Below are positions 11,218 through 22,618 of a stretch of DNA of 64,000 nucleotides, one piece after another. The notes under the pieces are model-generated. The model searched no databases. It worked only from the letters and a program-made list of their open reading frames with translations, and was not told the origin of the DNA. Source of the DNA: Sesamum alatum (Eukaryota > Streptophyta > Magnoliopsida > Lamiales > Pedaliaceae); contig JACGWO010000005.1 of assembly GCA_034509735.1 (NCBI GenBank), positions 14,001,264 through 14,065,263 on the forward strand, in the 5' to 3' direction. The first letter of the stretch is position 1, and each line of letters starts with the position of its first letter. A program made the position numbers and the translations under genes.

Positions 11218-14200
11218 TTTAAATATAAGAGAAAGTATACTTATAAATAAAGTGAGAATGATAATACTAGTAGCTTATAGCTAATATATTAGGGCAATAA
11301 TATGCATATGCATATATGTTTGTGTGTGTGACTTACATATTAATGTGTAGTAAAAGAAAAAGAAGAAATCGGAACATTTGATGCATTTAACCAATATTTA
11401 ATTGGCTACCAAGAATTACAAACATTAATAAAAATTTAAATATATCTCAATTCAAATTAATTTGTCAAAATATACTTTAAATAAATATTTTTAAAAAATA
11501 TTTTGTTAGGTTATATAAAATTAATTTTGAACGTTAAAACTCTAAATGAACTATATATGTAAATATTTAAGCGAAAACGTTAATAAATATGTAAGTACTA
11601 TTTTATTATATTTATATTGTGATTATATTCTAGTATAATTAAAGTGTGAAATCCGGGCAATGTTTAATTCCATTGGAAAAATATTATATACTTTTTCACA
11701 GGACTATTTTTAATAATCCCAAATTAAAAAATTTAATTAATTAAAGTCACCATCCGATAACATATGGGAAAAAAAAAAATTCTACGAAAAAAGTTTAAAA
11801 CAGAACACAGAATAGGAAAAATAATATTGAATTAATTTAAAAAAGAGAAAAAATAATTGAACCCCAAAAATAAATGTTGTCAATACTAAGATAAATAAAT
11901 AAAACGATTATATATATGATATATATAAGGGTTGGACATGGAGAAAATAATACACAGATGCATCATTTTTCATCTATCAAAATGAGTAGATCAAGGAGAA
12001 TTTAATAGGGGATCAAGGAGGAAATTGAGCCATTGGGGCTCACATCCATGGAGCTCAGCATGATGATGGATCAAAAAAAGATTCAAATTTAACCTCTTAA
12101 AAGTTTCCATATATATCCAAGGTTATAAGGATGAAAGGGCCAAAGAAAACCGCAGATCAACACTTACATAAATAGACTAGTAGATAAATATTGAGCTCAA
12201 CTTCTTTCATTTGGAGAGGCAGGGAGAGAGAGAAAAGGCCAAAGTGTAATAGATTTGATAGAGAACTTGGATCGAATTTAACGTATGGTATTTGTGCCCA
12301 ATCCAACATCAAAGGGAGTCAGATAAACTAAATTAGCATTTTAAAATAATTTTTATTCTTTTGGACAATCTTGATTAATTACATATTTGTTTATTCTTTC
12401 ACTTGAGTTCTTTAATAGATTTTTGTAAATTAAGTTATAATTTTTTATTGTAAAGGAAAAATCTATTAGAAAGAATAGTAGATGTAGTTAAAAATACAAA
12501 ATAATTATAAAAGAAATTAATAATAACAAAAAAAGTTATCTATCAGTATACTATCGTAAAGTCAAAAATAGCATTTCAAAAAAAAAGTCGTTTCCACTAA
12601 GCAATTAGTTAATACAGAGAAGAATGACCTGTTAATTTAACTTTTCTAGTAATAGAAAGAATGACCTTTGTAATTAACTTTTAGTACACTTTTTCAAAAG
12701 TTGATGAAATTAAGGGGAAAAGAAAAGTAGTTGAAATTATTCAACAGAATACAACACGATATTGTCCTACGTAAGTTTTTGGTTAAAATGCAATTTACCC
12801 TTGTTAAAATTTAGAAAAGTTCAAAAAAAAACAAATAAAGAGAAGAGTGGTAAAAAAAAAAAAAAACCAAACTTTTGTCTGTGGGGCCTTTGGTGTTGAC
12901 CTGTTGTGGCGGAAAATTTCATAAGGATACCTTGCGATATGGTAATCAAGCCTTTAATGCAAGAAGACGGTCAAACCTTTTCCATGCGACTCAACATGTG
13001 ACTGCATAACTTTGGAAGATGTCGAAAGTTTTGGTACTTCTTTAGATTTGAGTAGTTAGGATTTGGGTGTGCATATGTGTTTTAGAGAGGTGATGTGAGT
13101 TCCTTTTTACAAAGATGACCAAAGACTTTATATAGCTTAGTTCTGGAAACCTGAATTCTATGAACTTCACTGTCAATCTATATGCCTGACCACTGAGTCT
13201 ACCTAATGTGAGTTGCACTTAAACATGCTTTGATCCACTTAACTAATACAAATAAAAGAATTATTTTGTACTTTTTCTGAATCAATCTGTCAAGATGCTT
13301 AAAGGTATGCAACATCACTTTGTTCACCCGATTCTAGAAGCTTAATATAGAAACTTCTATTATCTCTGAGGAATAATGTAAATAGACCCAAATGTTAAAG
13401 TAAGGATTTTAATTTGAAACCTAATTATCAATTTATTAGGCTTTTAAATGATAATGTATTTCCAAAATTTTGATAATCAACACTATGCATTTTTTTTGTC
13501 ATCTTTTTGAGCGAGTTACAAGAACTAACAAGATAATTCAATTAGTACAACTTTCAAGCCAACAAACCGAAGACACTCCACGAGTCTCAAGCTATGAAAA
13601 TTTTTTATTTTGCAATTCTCGACGATCTGGCTCCGAATAATCATCCTCCTCTTCAATTTTAGATTTAGGACTTCCACGACATTACATATTAACTGAGAAG
13701 CTAGTGATCATGTGTTAATGAAAATTCTAATTAAAGTCCATATGTATTACACATAAAAACAAATAGATTTAATTTATCATTGTTAAACAACTCCGTATAT
13801 GGAGAGTCAAACTTAAGTAAGTCTATGAAAAATTATTCATAACAAAAGTATTTGATTATTTATCTTCATAACGAGGATTCAATTAAAACCAAGCCAAAAA
13901 ACAAGATGTTACTATTAACAAAGATAAAACAATTAAGTTATAATTATAATAAATTTAACATTTAGTAATTTTTCCAATTATTGTAATTTTCTATATATCG
14001 TTAAAAGAATTTTCAATGATCAAGTATTTAAAAGAATTATATTTCTTATATCATGAATTAATTAATATATATCCTAATCACTTCAAATTCTTTTAAAAAT
14101 GCTCGCTATACTTATTTATTTTCTAATCAAATTATATGCGCTAACGTGCAATGCACGTATTCATACTAATTATATGATCAAATGCCATACACAAAAAGTT

Positions 14201-14327
14201 AAAGCAAAACGTAGAACATAACCATATTGTTTGTACTTTATATAAAATAGATAGATTGTGATTAACTTGAAAAATATAAGATAACAATATTATTATTATA
14301 TTATATTATTATTATTATTATTATTAC
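11218..14327. other. AT-rich intergenic DNA, nothing recognised
   Basis: About 3.1 kb with no protein-like frame on either strand, no LTR of the preceding element and no clear terminal inverted repeat. It ends in an (ATT)n microsatellite around 14288-14327. Confidence 0.55.
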
Positions 14328-14456
14328 AAAAAGGCCCACACAAACGCCATATTTCGGCAAAACCGGGCAGCAGTGGCAAAACAGACTTCCTTCATCCTCA
14401 TAATTTAAGTGAACGATCCAAAGGGTCTCCTTTTCCATATCATATTATTTTCCCCT
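14328..14456 (+). repeat. 129-bp direct repeat, left copy
   Basis: Starts AAAAAGGCCCACACAAACGCC and ends TTTTCCCC. It matches 18645-18771 in the same orientation with only a few substitutions and small indels. It is not coding and does not resemble an LTR end (no TG...CA borders, no primer site or polypurine tract beside it). The two copies bracket the first block of pararetrovirus sequence. Confidence 0.9.
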
Positions 14457-15900
14457 TATAGCATATGCTGGTCATAATCTCTTGTTCCTCATATAGTATT
14501 TCTTGCAGGTTGTGGGGCCTTAGGATAATAAATTTTTTTCCTGCTATATGCTTCAGGACATATTTCTCCTATTTTCATTATATACTTCTCGCAACATCTC
14601 CTCTTGCCCACCTACTATTCCTCTTGCAGGTTTGTTCATAGTTTCCTACTCCACTTAAAGGTATTTAATTTTAATTCCCCTACAATTGTTTGAATTCCAA
14701 TATTTTTCTATTCTCCAAAGGGTTTAAATGGAAATCTTTCAATTTCAGGAGGCGGTTGGATTGATATTTTGCTATGATTTCTTTAATTTAGTCCACCGAT
14801 CACTGTATTTTTAGAATTAATTTCCTGTTGCCAATTAGATATTTTATCTTTTTTTTATTTTAGTTCAGTTAATTTGTATCTCTATAATATTTAAATACGG
14901 AAAATTTGTATATTTGCATTTTTAACTCTATTTAATTTGAGCCATGTATTATTGGGTGTGCGTATCATATCTTCAGATTAATTTTGTAAACAGCTTTTAA
15001 ATTAATTTCTTTTCATTCGAGTTTCATTTTAAATGATTGATTTGAGGGAAATATGTATAATTAAACAATTTTTTCTATTCTAGAAAACTTATTTCTTCTT
15101 CTAGTTCATTTAATTATTGTTCTGGACATCATATTGACATGAGAAACCAGGGAACAAAACCGCAACTATTTTATTCTTATAGTTAATTCTTTATAAAAAT
15201 TGTTGAGAGATTATTTTTTGGTTTGCTATATTAAAGTTTTCAAAGAACCATTTCCTAAATGGTTTTCCATCTTTCTTTCCTTGAATTCTTCTGAATTTCT
15301 TTTCTAACTAGAGATCCAGGACTAAATCTATTATTTTAGAATAGTCTACTAATGGGATTCTCTGTTTCTAAATCAATTAGATTTATTTATAAACAGAAAT
15401 TTGTTTCTGAAGTTAATCTTTCATTAATCTTGGAACTTTATATATCCCTTAGCAAATTTATTAGACTGATCCTTATTTGTTCAACTTTATTTTCTCTTAT
15501 ATTCTTCTTGGCTATTTCTTCTCTATTTTGTGAAGTGGGCAATTGCTCTAGATGGAGTCATAATTTCAAACTGGTTGAAAAATATTGATATTGTAGAATA
15601 TCTTGAAGAATTGCTTCTGTAAACATTTTGGTTGGTTATTAATAAAGTCTATTCTAACATTTCCTTCTGGATTTTGAACAATACTAGCATAATTACTTCT
15701 ATATGACTTAAAATTGGAACTTCTTTCTCAATTATCCAACTTTCTGGAATTCTATTTCACTCCATTTTTTATTTGGGCCTTCTAGTATTAATTCTAGAAC
15801 TATGTAAATTTGTTTTCAAAAATATAGTTTGTTTCTAATGACTTATTATCTTGTATTCTACAGTTAGGATTTAAGGAGTATGAAGAAGTTTATAATATAT
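14457..15900 (-). pseudogene. Degraded pararetrovirus sequence, possibly movement-protein region
   Basis: Read on the minus strand, this stretch gives short frames interrupted by many stops. The clearest link to the virus is at 15389-15478, which is the inverted copy of 18470-18563, just after the viral reverse transcriptase N-terminus. I infer that both belong to the same viral genome. Assignment to the movement-protein region is a guess based on what is not otherwise accounted for. No intact product is possible. Confidence 0.4.
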
Positions 15901-16049
15901 TCTAATAACATACACATATTAATTCAGATCCGGGTGTATTAATATACCCATGAGTTTTAACATTTAATGTTAAAGCATCTTAATATATTTCGCATCCGAT
16001 AAGGACAATTGGTAAATTCGGAATAGACATTAAAAAAAAAAGTTCGAGA

Positions 16050-16205
16050 ATTGGTTAAAAATATCATTCTATATTTTGGAATTCTGAAAGGTGCATTTGG
16101 TGCAGACCAAAAGGCATAACATTCCACTCATAATGGCCAAAAGGAACTGTAAATGCAGTTTTATATCTGTCTGATTCACTTATCTGAATCTGCCAAATCC
16201 TGATT
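16050..16205 (-). pseudogene. Pararetrovirus reverse transcriptase fragment, inverted
   Basis: On the minus strand this 150-bp piece encodes the central palm motif of a caulimovirid reverse transcriptase (the segment around TAFTVPFGHYEW and MPFGL). It lies head to head with the plus-strand piece that carries the catalytic YIDD, although in a functional enzyme the two would be consecutive on one strand. It therefore records a local inversion. Confidence 0.8.
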
Positions 16206-16730
16206 TTATTATTGTTTATATTGATGACATCTTAGTCCTTCTCCAATAACATAGAAGACCACTTTAAACATTTAGAAATGTTTTAAAACGATAGTCATTC
16301 AAAAATGGATTAGTAATATCTAAACCAAAAATGAGTATCTTCCAAAACTAAGATAAGATTTTTAGGTCACAATATTGAAAAGGGAGAAATAATTCCCATT
16401 AACAGATGCATAGAAGGTTTTGCAGATAAATTTCCGGATAAAATTTATTGATAGAACTCAATTACAGAGATTTTTAGGAAGCCTAAATTATATAGCTCCA
16501 TATTACAAAAATCTTGCACAAGACACAGCATTATTATATGATAGGCTTAAGAAAAATCCATCGGAATGGACAGAAGATCACACTAAAGCAGTTAGGCTAA
16601 TAAAACAGAAGGTTAAATCATTACCATGTCTAACACTAGCAAATCCTAATTGGAAGAAAATAATAGAAACAGATGCTTCTGAAATAGGATTTGGAGGAAT
16701 ATTAAAACAAATTGATAATAATAAACAAAG
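16206..16730 (+). pseudogene. Pararetrovirus reverse transcriptase/RNase H fragment
   Basis: Contains the YIDD catalytic motif at 16217-16228, a thumb region, then the start of RNase H (near 16670, TDAS). A frameshift and stops lie between the YIDD and the longer open frame that begins at 16420. This is the Caulimoviridae pattern (RT followed by RNase H, no integrase). RNase H is cut after about 30 residues and continues directly into coat-protein sequence, which is not the viral order. The product would be inactive. Confidence 0.85.
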
Positions 16731-17560
16731 AAACATAACCAGAAAAGACGAATGGAAAACTAAAAATAATGTAACAAAAAAGATAAGAAGATGTTACATT
16801 TGCGGTGAAACAGACCACCTTGCAAATAGATGTAGAAATAAAAGAGCTAAAAGATTAAAAAAGAAGATTAATAGTCTTAAAATTAGAAGACCAAGAAAAA
16901 GAAAATATAATAAATACAATATTTTCTGAAGGAAAGAATCTTCCGAATCTGAAGAATTAGAAGAAAATAATCAAGATGAATTAGGAAATATAGAAGAGAA
17001 TCCTGAGAATTTATCAACCTCGGATGAATCAAATGAAGAAGAAGATTCTTCTTGTCCATGTAAACAAGGGACTAATGAAGAAGAATCAGATGATGAATTT
17101 TATGAATTAATGGCACAATTCAAAGATTTGTCAACAGTAAATGTCCTTACAGATAAACATATAGTTGAGTTGCTCAGGGAAAATTAAGGACCTGAAATAA
17201 GAAATATTATCCTTAGTAAAATGGATAACAATAGAGGTTCATCTTCTGAGTCAAATCAGGCATATGAAAACTTAATTAGTAAACCATTTGAACCTTATAC
17301 AATTACTGAAGTTAAAAAATACTCAGAGAAAAACAAACAATTAAAGATAAACCTTCCACTGCAGAAGATCTAAAATTAGAAGTTGAAAAATTAAAAGAAG
17401 AAATAAAAATTATTAAGAAATATAATCAGACTCTTACTACTAGAATAGAAATATTAGAAATAGACAAAAATAACAAATTCATTGAATTAAGTAAAGAGAA
17501 AATTGAGGATAATTTCCTATCCACATTAGAGGTAGTGACCAGTCAAAATGGAATATAAAG
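16731..17560 (+). pseudogene. Pararetrovirus coat-protein C-terminus with CCHC zinc finger
   Basis: A basic segment and a CCHC knuckle (CYICGETDHLANRC, about 16795-16836) are followed by a Lys/Arg-rich patch and then a long acidic stretch rich in Glu, Asp and Ser. This is the arrangement at the C-terminus of caulimovirid coat proteins, where the finger binds viral nucleic acid. The same frame is interrupted by stops at 16927-16929 and 17185-17187, and the following coiled-coil-like Lys/Glu segment changes frame near 17340. It is fused to RNase H upstream. Confidence 0.8.
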
Positions 17561-17860
17561 ATTGACTTATTGATAAGTAATAATTTTAGAAAAACATTTA
17601 CTGCTCTAGTAGATAGTGGGGCAGATATTAATTGTATAAAAGAAGGGTTAATACCAACCAAATACTTTGAAAAAACAACTCATTCATTATCCTCTGCCAA
17701 TGGGCAAAAATTAAACATAAGTTTTAAACTCCCAAAAGCTTATATATGTAATAATAAAAAAATGTATCCCTATGAGTTTTCCTATTAATTAAGGATTTAA
17801 CAAATTATATAATCTTAGGAACACCCTTTCTAAAAAAGATTTTCCCAATAAAAAAACATT
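17540..17860 (+). pseudogene. Pararetrovirus aspartic protease fragment
   Basis: The short frame at 17570-17788 contains the retroviral-type aspartic protease active-site motif (VDSGAD, near 17610) in the position expected between coat protein and reverse transcriptase of a caulimovirid polyprotein. A stop at 17786 and a frame change separate it from its distal part (LGTPFL, about 17816-17833). Confidence 0.8.
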
Positions 17861-17861
17861 A

Positions 17862-18563
17862 ATGACAAAGGTTATAATAGGAACATTTGAAGATGAGATA
17901 ATAAAATTTGAATTTATTACTCAACCAATGGATAAAGTTATTAATGAAATAAGAGATTTAATAATTTCTAAAACAAATCAAATCTGTTTTATAAAAGAAG
18001 AAATCAATTCTTTACAGATAGATGAATTACTTCAAAATCCAAAATTACAAGCAAAAATCAAAATGGTTCAAAATAGATTCGAACTTGAGACATGTAATGA
18101 ACACCCTAATGCATTTTGGCATAGAAAGAAACATATTGTAAGCCTCCCATATGAAAATGAGTTTTTTAGAAAAAAATATTCCCACTAAGGCGAGACCTTG
18201 TCAGATGAATTCCGAATATCTAGAATTATGCAAAGAGGAGATTAAGGGACTAGTAGATAAAAAACTAATTAGATCCTCTAAATCACCTTGGTCATGTACT
18301 GCTTTTTATGTTAATAAACATGCAGAACAGGAAAGAGGGAGACCTAGGCTTGTTATTAATTATAAGCCCCTCAATAAAGTTTTAAAATGGATAAGGTATC
18401 CAATCCCCAATAAAAAAGATCTTTTAGATAGATTGCATAAGGCAATAATTTTTTCAAAATTTGATTTAAAATAAGGATTCAGTCTAATAATATTGCTAAA
18501 GGGATATATAAAGATCCAAGATTAAATGAAGAATTAACTTCAGAAACAAATTTCTGTTTATAA
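17862..18563 (+). pseudogene. Pararetrovirus reverse transcriptase N-terminal region
   Basis: Two overlapping frames (17862-18188 and 18151-18474) encode the linker after the protease and the finger domain of reverse transcriptase (motifs GLI/GLV-DKKLIR, RLVINYKPLN, FSKFDLK). A frameshift separates them near 18180. At 18474 the enzyme stops where the palm should follow and unrelated viral sequence (18470-18563) begins. That tail also occurs inverted at 15389-15478. Confidence 0.8.
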
Positions 18564-18644
18564 ATGACTAGGAATAGAGTAAATTTGGGAACCTTTTACG
18601 CTCCGTTAAATTAATAAGTACGAATTCAGTCTTAAAACACCACC

Positions 18645-18771
18645 AAAAAGGCCCACACAACGCCATATTCGGCAAAACCTGGGCAGCAGTGGCAAAACAG
18701 ACTTCCTTCATCCTCATAATTTAAGGGAACGACCCAAAGGGTCTCCTTTCCATATTTCATTTATTTTCCCC
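18645..18771 (+). repeat. 127-bp direct repeat, right copy
   Basis: Same sequence and orientation as 14328-14456, with small indels. It follows the viral reverse transcriptase fragment; a T-tract lies about 30 bp further on (18803-18822). Confidence 0.9.
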
Positions 18772-18954
18772 GTATATTTATCATAAATTTAAAATACTTC
18801 TTTTTTTTTTTTTTTTTTTTTAGAACCTTGCCATCTTCGTTGTCATGGATAATTCAACAGTATGAACTTAGCCTTCCATTAGGCTAAAAGCAAAATTAAA
18901 ATGAATACAAATACAATAAATAAATACAATAATTTAAAGTAAAAAACTTACAGA

Positions 18955-19609
18955 AGTGTAAACTCGTAACTAGACCTGATATCTCCTTTGCAGTTGGCCT
19001 AGTTAGTCAGTTTATGGATAAGCCACGATCAGTTCATTGGGAAGCTGTTCTAAGGATCTTGAAATATATAAAGGCATCCCCGGGAAAAGGATTATTCTTC
19101 CAACAGCATGGACACACAAAGATAGAAGCCTATTCCGATGCAGACTATGCAGGGTCGAAGGATGATAGAAAATCTACTTCTGGATATTGCACCTATGTTG
19201 GTGGGAACCTTGTGACTTGGCGTAGCAAAAAACAAACTACAGTTGCTAGGTCAAGCGCAGAAGCTGAATATCGGGCTATGGCTCACACCACTAGTGAAGT
19301 TTTGTGGTTAAAGAATCTTTTGAAAGAGTTAGGTTTTACGAACAATGATCCTGTACCTATGCACTGTGACAATCAAGCAGCTATTCATATTGCCAGTAAT
19401 CCTATTTTCCATGAGAGGACAAAGCATATTGAGGTTGATTGTCACTTCATTCGTGAGGCTGTCATGAGTCAGAAAAATTTGCACTCCCTTTACTCCTTCT
19501 TCAGAGCAAAGAGCAGATGTTTTTACCAAGGCTTTAGGAACAAAACAATTTAATATTATGTGTAACAAGCTGGGCATGATTGATATATTTGCTCCAGCTT
19601 GAGGGGGAG
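18955..19609 (+). pseudogene. Ty1/copia RT end and RNase H fragment
   Basis: Starts in the RT C-terminus (TRPDISFAV, near 18970) and runs through a copia RNase H (SDADYAGSKDDRKSTSGY, SSAEAEYRAM, CDNQAAIHIA, HERTKHIEVDCHF). The open frame 19014-19553 shifts frame near 19485, after which the usual C-terminal tail (TKALG..QF) follows in another frame. The polypurine tract GAGGGGGAG at 19601-19609 and an LTR start follow. The 5' part of the element is absent. It belongs to neither of the other copia families here. Confidence 0.9.
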
Positions 19610-19801
19610 TGTTAGAATATTTAAATTTGTTCTTATCTTTTCCTATTTTACTTAAAGTAGGTCTCTTCTATAGGTGTAGTTTTACTTCAAGTAGGTCTCT
19701 TCTATAGGTGTAGTTATCCTTAAATTCCATCACTATAAATAGAGGTGGAATCATCATTAATCAATAATATAGATTCATCTCTTCTTTTATCACTTCGTAC
19801 A
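19610..19801 (+). repeat. 3' LTR (or part) of the copia fragment
   Basis: Begins TGTTAGAATAT directly after the polypurine tract. It contains a 34-bp tandem duplication (19650-19683 and 19684-19717) and a TATA box TATAAATA at 19734-19741. The right end is uncertain: CA occurs at 19791-19792 and 19800-19801, and no second LTR is present for comparison. Confidence 0.7.
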
Positions 19802-20163
19802 AAGGTGATATACATGTACAAGGGTATTTTCCCGTCTGCCTCTAATGATCTAAGAGGGGGTATTTATAGGGAGGCCGGATCTGAAAGTATTATTTCAAAT
19901 CCGTCTGTGATTGACAGGTGTCTTATGCATTAAGACACATGGCTGGAGTTATCTCCAGACGTATTGCATGAATGACACGTGTCGCTGTATGTGTGACACG
20001 TGTTGCTTTGACTCGGTCAAAATTTTCCGACTTTGTTTTCTTCCGGCATTATGTTGTCTGCTTTCATTTCTTCATTATTTTGGAGAAATTACTTTCTTCC
20101 GATTCTTCTTCGGATCTTTTGTGGTAATCTATCCTTTGTTCCTCTGAAGATTCAGAAGTCCCA
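19802..20163. other. Noncoding stretch between copia LTR and viral block
   Basis: No clear gene. It contains two ACACGTG-like G-box motifs (near 19976 and 19996) and TATTTATAGG near 19860. These resemble plant promoter motifs, but I cannot link them to a transcript. It may be viral intergenic sequence. Confidence 0.35.
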
Positions 20164-21465
20164 ACTTTTGATTTTGCTTTCAAAGCAGTCCTGATTCCCT
20201 GAAATAGTTGATCAAGGATGATTTCGTGGTTGGATTCTTCAAATGGGTCTTGTGATTCCCCTGCTAAACAAGAATACTTATTTTCTTCATCTTTTGGAAG
20301 AGGTTTCCATTGGGGACTCTGCTCCTGTCAGATTTCGTTTGAGGTCTTTCTGGACTTGATTGAGATATTCCTCAATCATTTGTTCTTTAGAGATGATACC
20401 TCTTTTGCTCCTGATTCTTTGCGATATTTGCTCGAATGGGCTAGGAGTCTGATTTCCTTCCTTCTACAGGAGTGCCTTGTATTCTTGGAGTTTTTCCTCC
20501 ATTTCATCAAGTGCTTCTTGACAAAAATATTTTTTTGTTTCCGGATTGATGAACATTAATTTACTCCAGAATTTAGAACAAGATTTCCTTTTAATACAAG
20601 GAATTTTTTGTAGGGTCATTCCTACTTCAGGTAGCCATTTCCATATCCATGGAAGTGAGAATTCCATAAAAAAGAAGAATGAGGCCATTCCTTCAATCCA
20701 TTTCTGTGATTTTTCCACCTGGATAATTTTTGGCGAACAATTGATCCATTCCGTATAATAACCCTGGAAAATTTCAGGGAGTATAGAAATTGGAGGACCA
20801 TAATTTAACCACCATCGAAATACCCAATTTGGTACTTCTTGTTGGAAAACTAATGGACAAATTTTGAAAAACCATGTGTGTTTTCTCTTATAATTTTCAT
20901 AGAGAAAAATTTTGTTGAATGCTTCAACATAGTCCCAATAATTAAATTTTATTGGGGATTTAGACTCTGGATGAATATATTCTTTTTCACCTAATGGGTT
21001 AATTCCCCATTCAACAACAGTAATGAATTTTTTTATTACTGCTTTTGAGTAATTAAATTCTTTTCCATTATTGGAATAAGTGTGAGTAATTTCAACACTT
21101 TGCATTGCTTTCAGGATACACTCATAATGAGCCCTTGGTTTATATGAACCTGCTGTAAATACTGTCACATCCAGATATCTTTTCATTAGATACCATGGAT
21201 CTTTTTCCCACCTTAAATCCTCATTTTCCAGAAGTATAATTACTTCTTGATGTTCACTAAATTTATAGTTTACTAACTCATCTTCTTCTTCCAATATTTT
21301 AGCATAAGATACTGAAGAAGATGATACTTCTTCGGTGGCGATTTTTTTCTGCTCCTTTTTAAATATGAGGAATTGCTGGAAGAGCTCATTTTCTTCCTCA
21401 GAGACTTTATTGTATCTCCCTATTCCGGAAATGTTGTCTTTATTTATTTTTTTCTTTTCTATCAC
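20164..21465 (-). pseudogene. Pararetrovirus-associated ORF of unknown function (333-codon open part)
   Basis: The open frame runs 21465-20464 (333 codons). Further short frames continue in the same direction to about 20160 after stops and frame changes. The N-terminus is charged. The middle is rich in aromatic residues (Trp, Phe, Tyr). A hydrophobic, Trp-containing stretch near residues 260-285 is followed by a short Glu/Leu-rich, possibly coiled end. The start overlaps the end of the upstream coat-protein frame by 26 nt in a different frame, as in compact viral genomes. I believe similar proteins occur in endogenous caulimovirid sequences, but I cannot name the domain. It is not a host enzyme that I recognise. 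Confidence 0.55.
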
Positions 21466-22231
21466 TCCGTTTTTTATGTCTTTTCTTTATTCCCTCTGGG
21501 GTCCTATATTTGGGAATTTTTTGTCTATCTGACGGCATCATTTCTATTCCAAATTGAGCACAAAATTCTCCTAGTTGTTTCTTCTCTGTTAAATTTTGTC
21601 TTTTAATTTGCTTATTTAATCTAATCTCATTGCATAGATTTAAACCTTCTTGAATGCAAGTTCCAATTAACTTCCCATAAGTATATTGATTATAATTTAT
21701 TGCTACCCCTCCATTTCTGAGATTCTTCCTAACTCTTTCAGCGAATAGGTGAGGAAGTCCATCGATGAATCTAGATTTCCAATGAGCATCATTGGATTCT
21801 GGGAGTTCCATTACTCTAGTAAGGAAGACATCTTTGTAAAACCTAAAGGATGTTAGAGTTTTGCATTGGAAATTCTGTAATAGGGTTCTAATATTTTCAC
21901 TATTATCGGACCATCTCCCTGTAAAATGTTCTACTATATTAATGGCAAGTGTATAAACTGTTTGTTCTTCCATATTTTCTGGTTTGACTGTACTCAAAAT
22001 TTCATTTCTGTCCATCGGGCTAAGATAATTATCCCACCAACCTTTTAATTGTCCTGTAAAACCTGCTATAATCATTTTAGCAATAGCCTTATTTGTATTA
22101 TTATTTCCTTTACAGACAGTACTATACATCATCATTCTGTGAATAGTATTGTAGATTTGTCTTTCTGTATAACCATCAATATTAATATGATATAATACAA
22201 ATATAGACATAGATAAATTAATTTTGAACAA
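21440..22231 (-). pseudogene. Pararetrovirus coat-protein-like ORF
   Basis: A 263-codon open frame with the gag/coat-like core of plant pararetroviruses: a GWWDNYL motif about 80 residues in, a following F-rich helix region, then a strongly basic C-terminus (KKRHKKRSDRK). The zinc finger expected after the basic region is missing here but is present as a separate piece at about 16795-16836 on the opposite strand. It lies 388 bp beyond the stop codon of cpLEPA, on the same strand. The frame has no internal stops, but without its finger, protease and polymerase it is a relic. Confidence 0.75.
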
Positions 22232-22618
22232 AATTCTATTACAAACCTACCATTATCCAACTTTACATATTATTAACATCTGATAAATAGTCAATTCCAA
22301 TTCTCAATTTACTTAGTATGCACAACTCAAATAATTCATATTCTGTAAGGATTATAACAAACATCACAAAAAAGAGCAAGGAAAGCGTAAAACATTTTAC
22401 ATAAAGGGCGTGTGCTCGTTTTCTGTGCAGAAATATATATCGATATATATTTTAATGAATGCAAAAAAAAATAAAAAAAAATCAAGACACCAAAAAGATG
22501 TTGATCACTTATATATAGTATAGACAAATAGAAAAGAATAGACAGACAAACAGATAGATAGATAAGAAAAAAGTGGATTCATATAACTTGTGATTTTCAA
22601 GATACATACAGGTGCAAA
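22232..22618 (-). other. cpLEPA 3' flank / 3' UTR
   Basis: 387 bp between the cpLEPA stop and the viral coat-protein frame. AT-rich with A-rich tracts that could hold the poly(A) signal. The exact end of the transcript cannot be placed. Confidence 0.5.

Noticed and set aside
10639..11284. Long open frames across the N run
   Set aside because: They consist almost entirely of undetermined residues; the frame is open only because N codons cannot be stops.
14328..18771. Direct repeats as LTRs of one element
   Set aside because: No TG...CA ends, no primer-binding site or polypurine tract, and the sequence between them is pararetroviral and rearranged.
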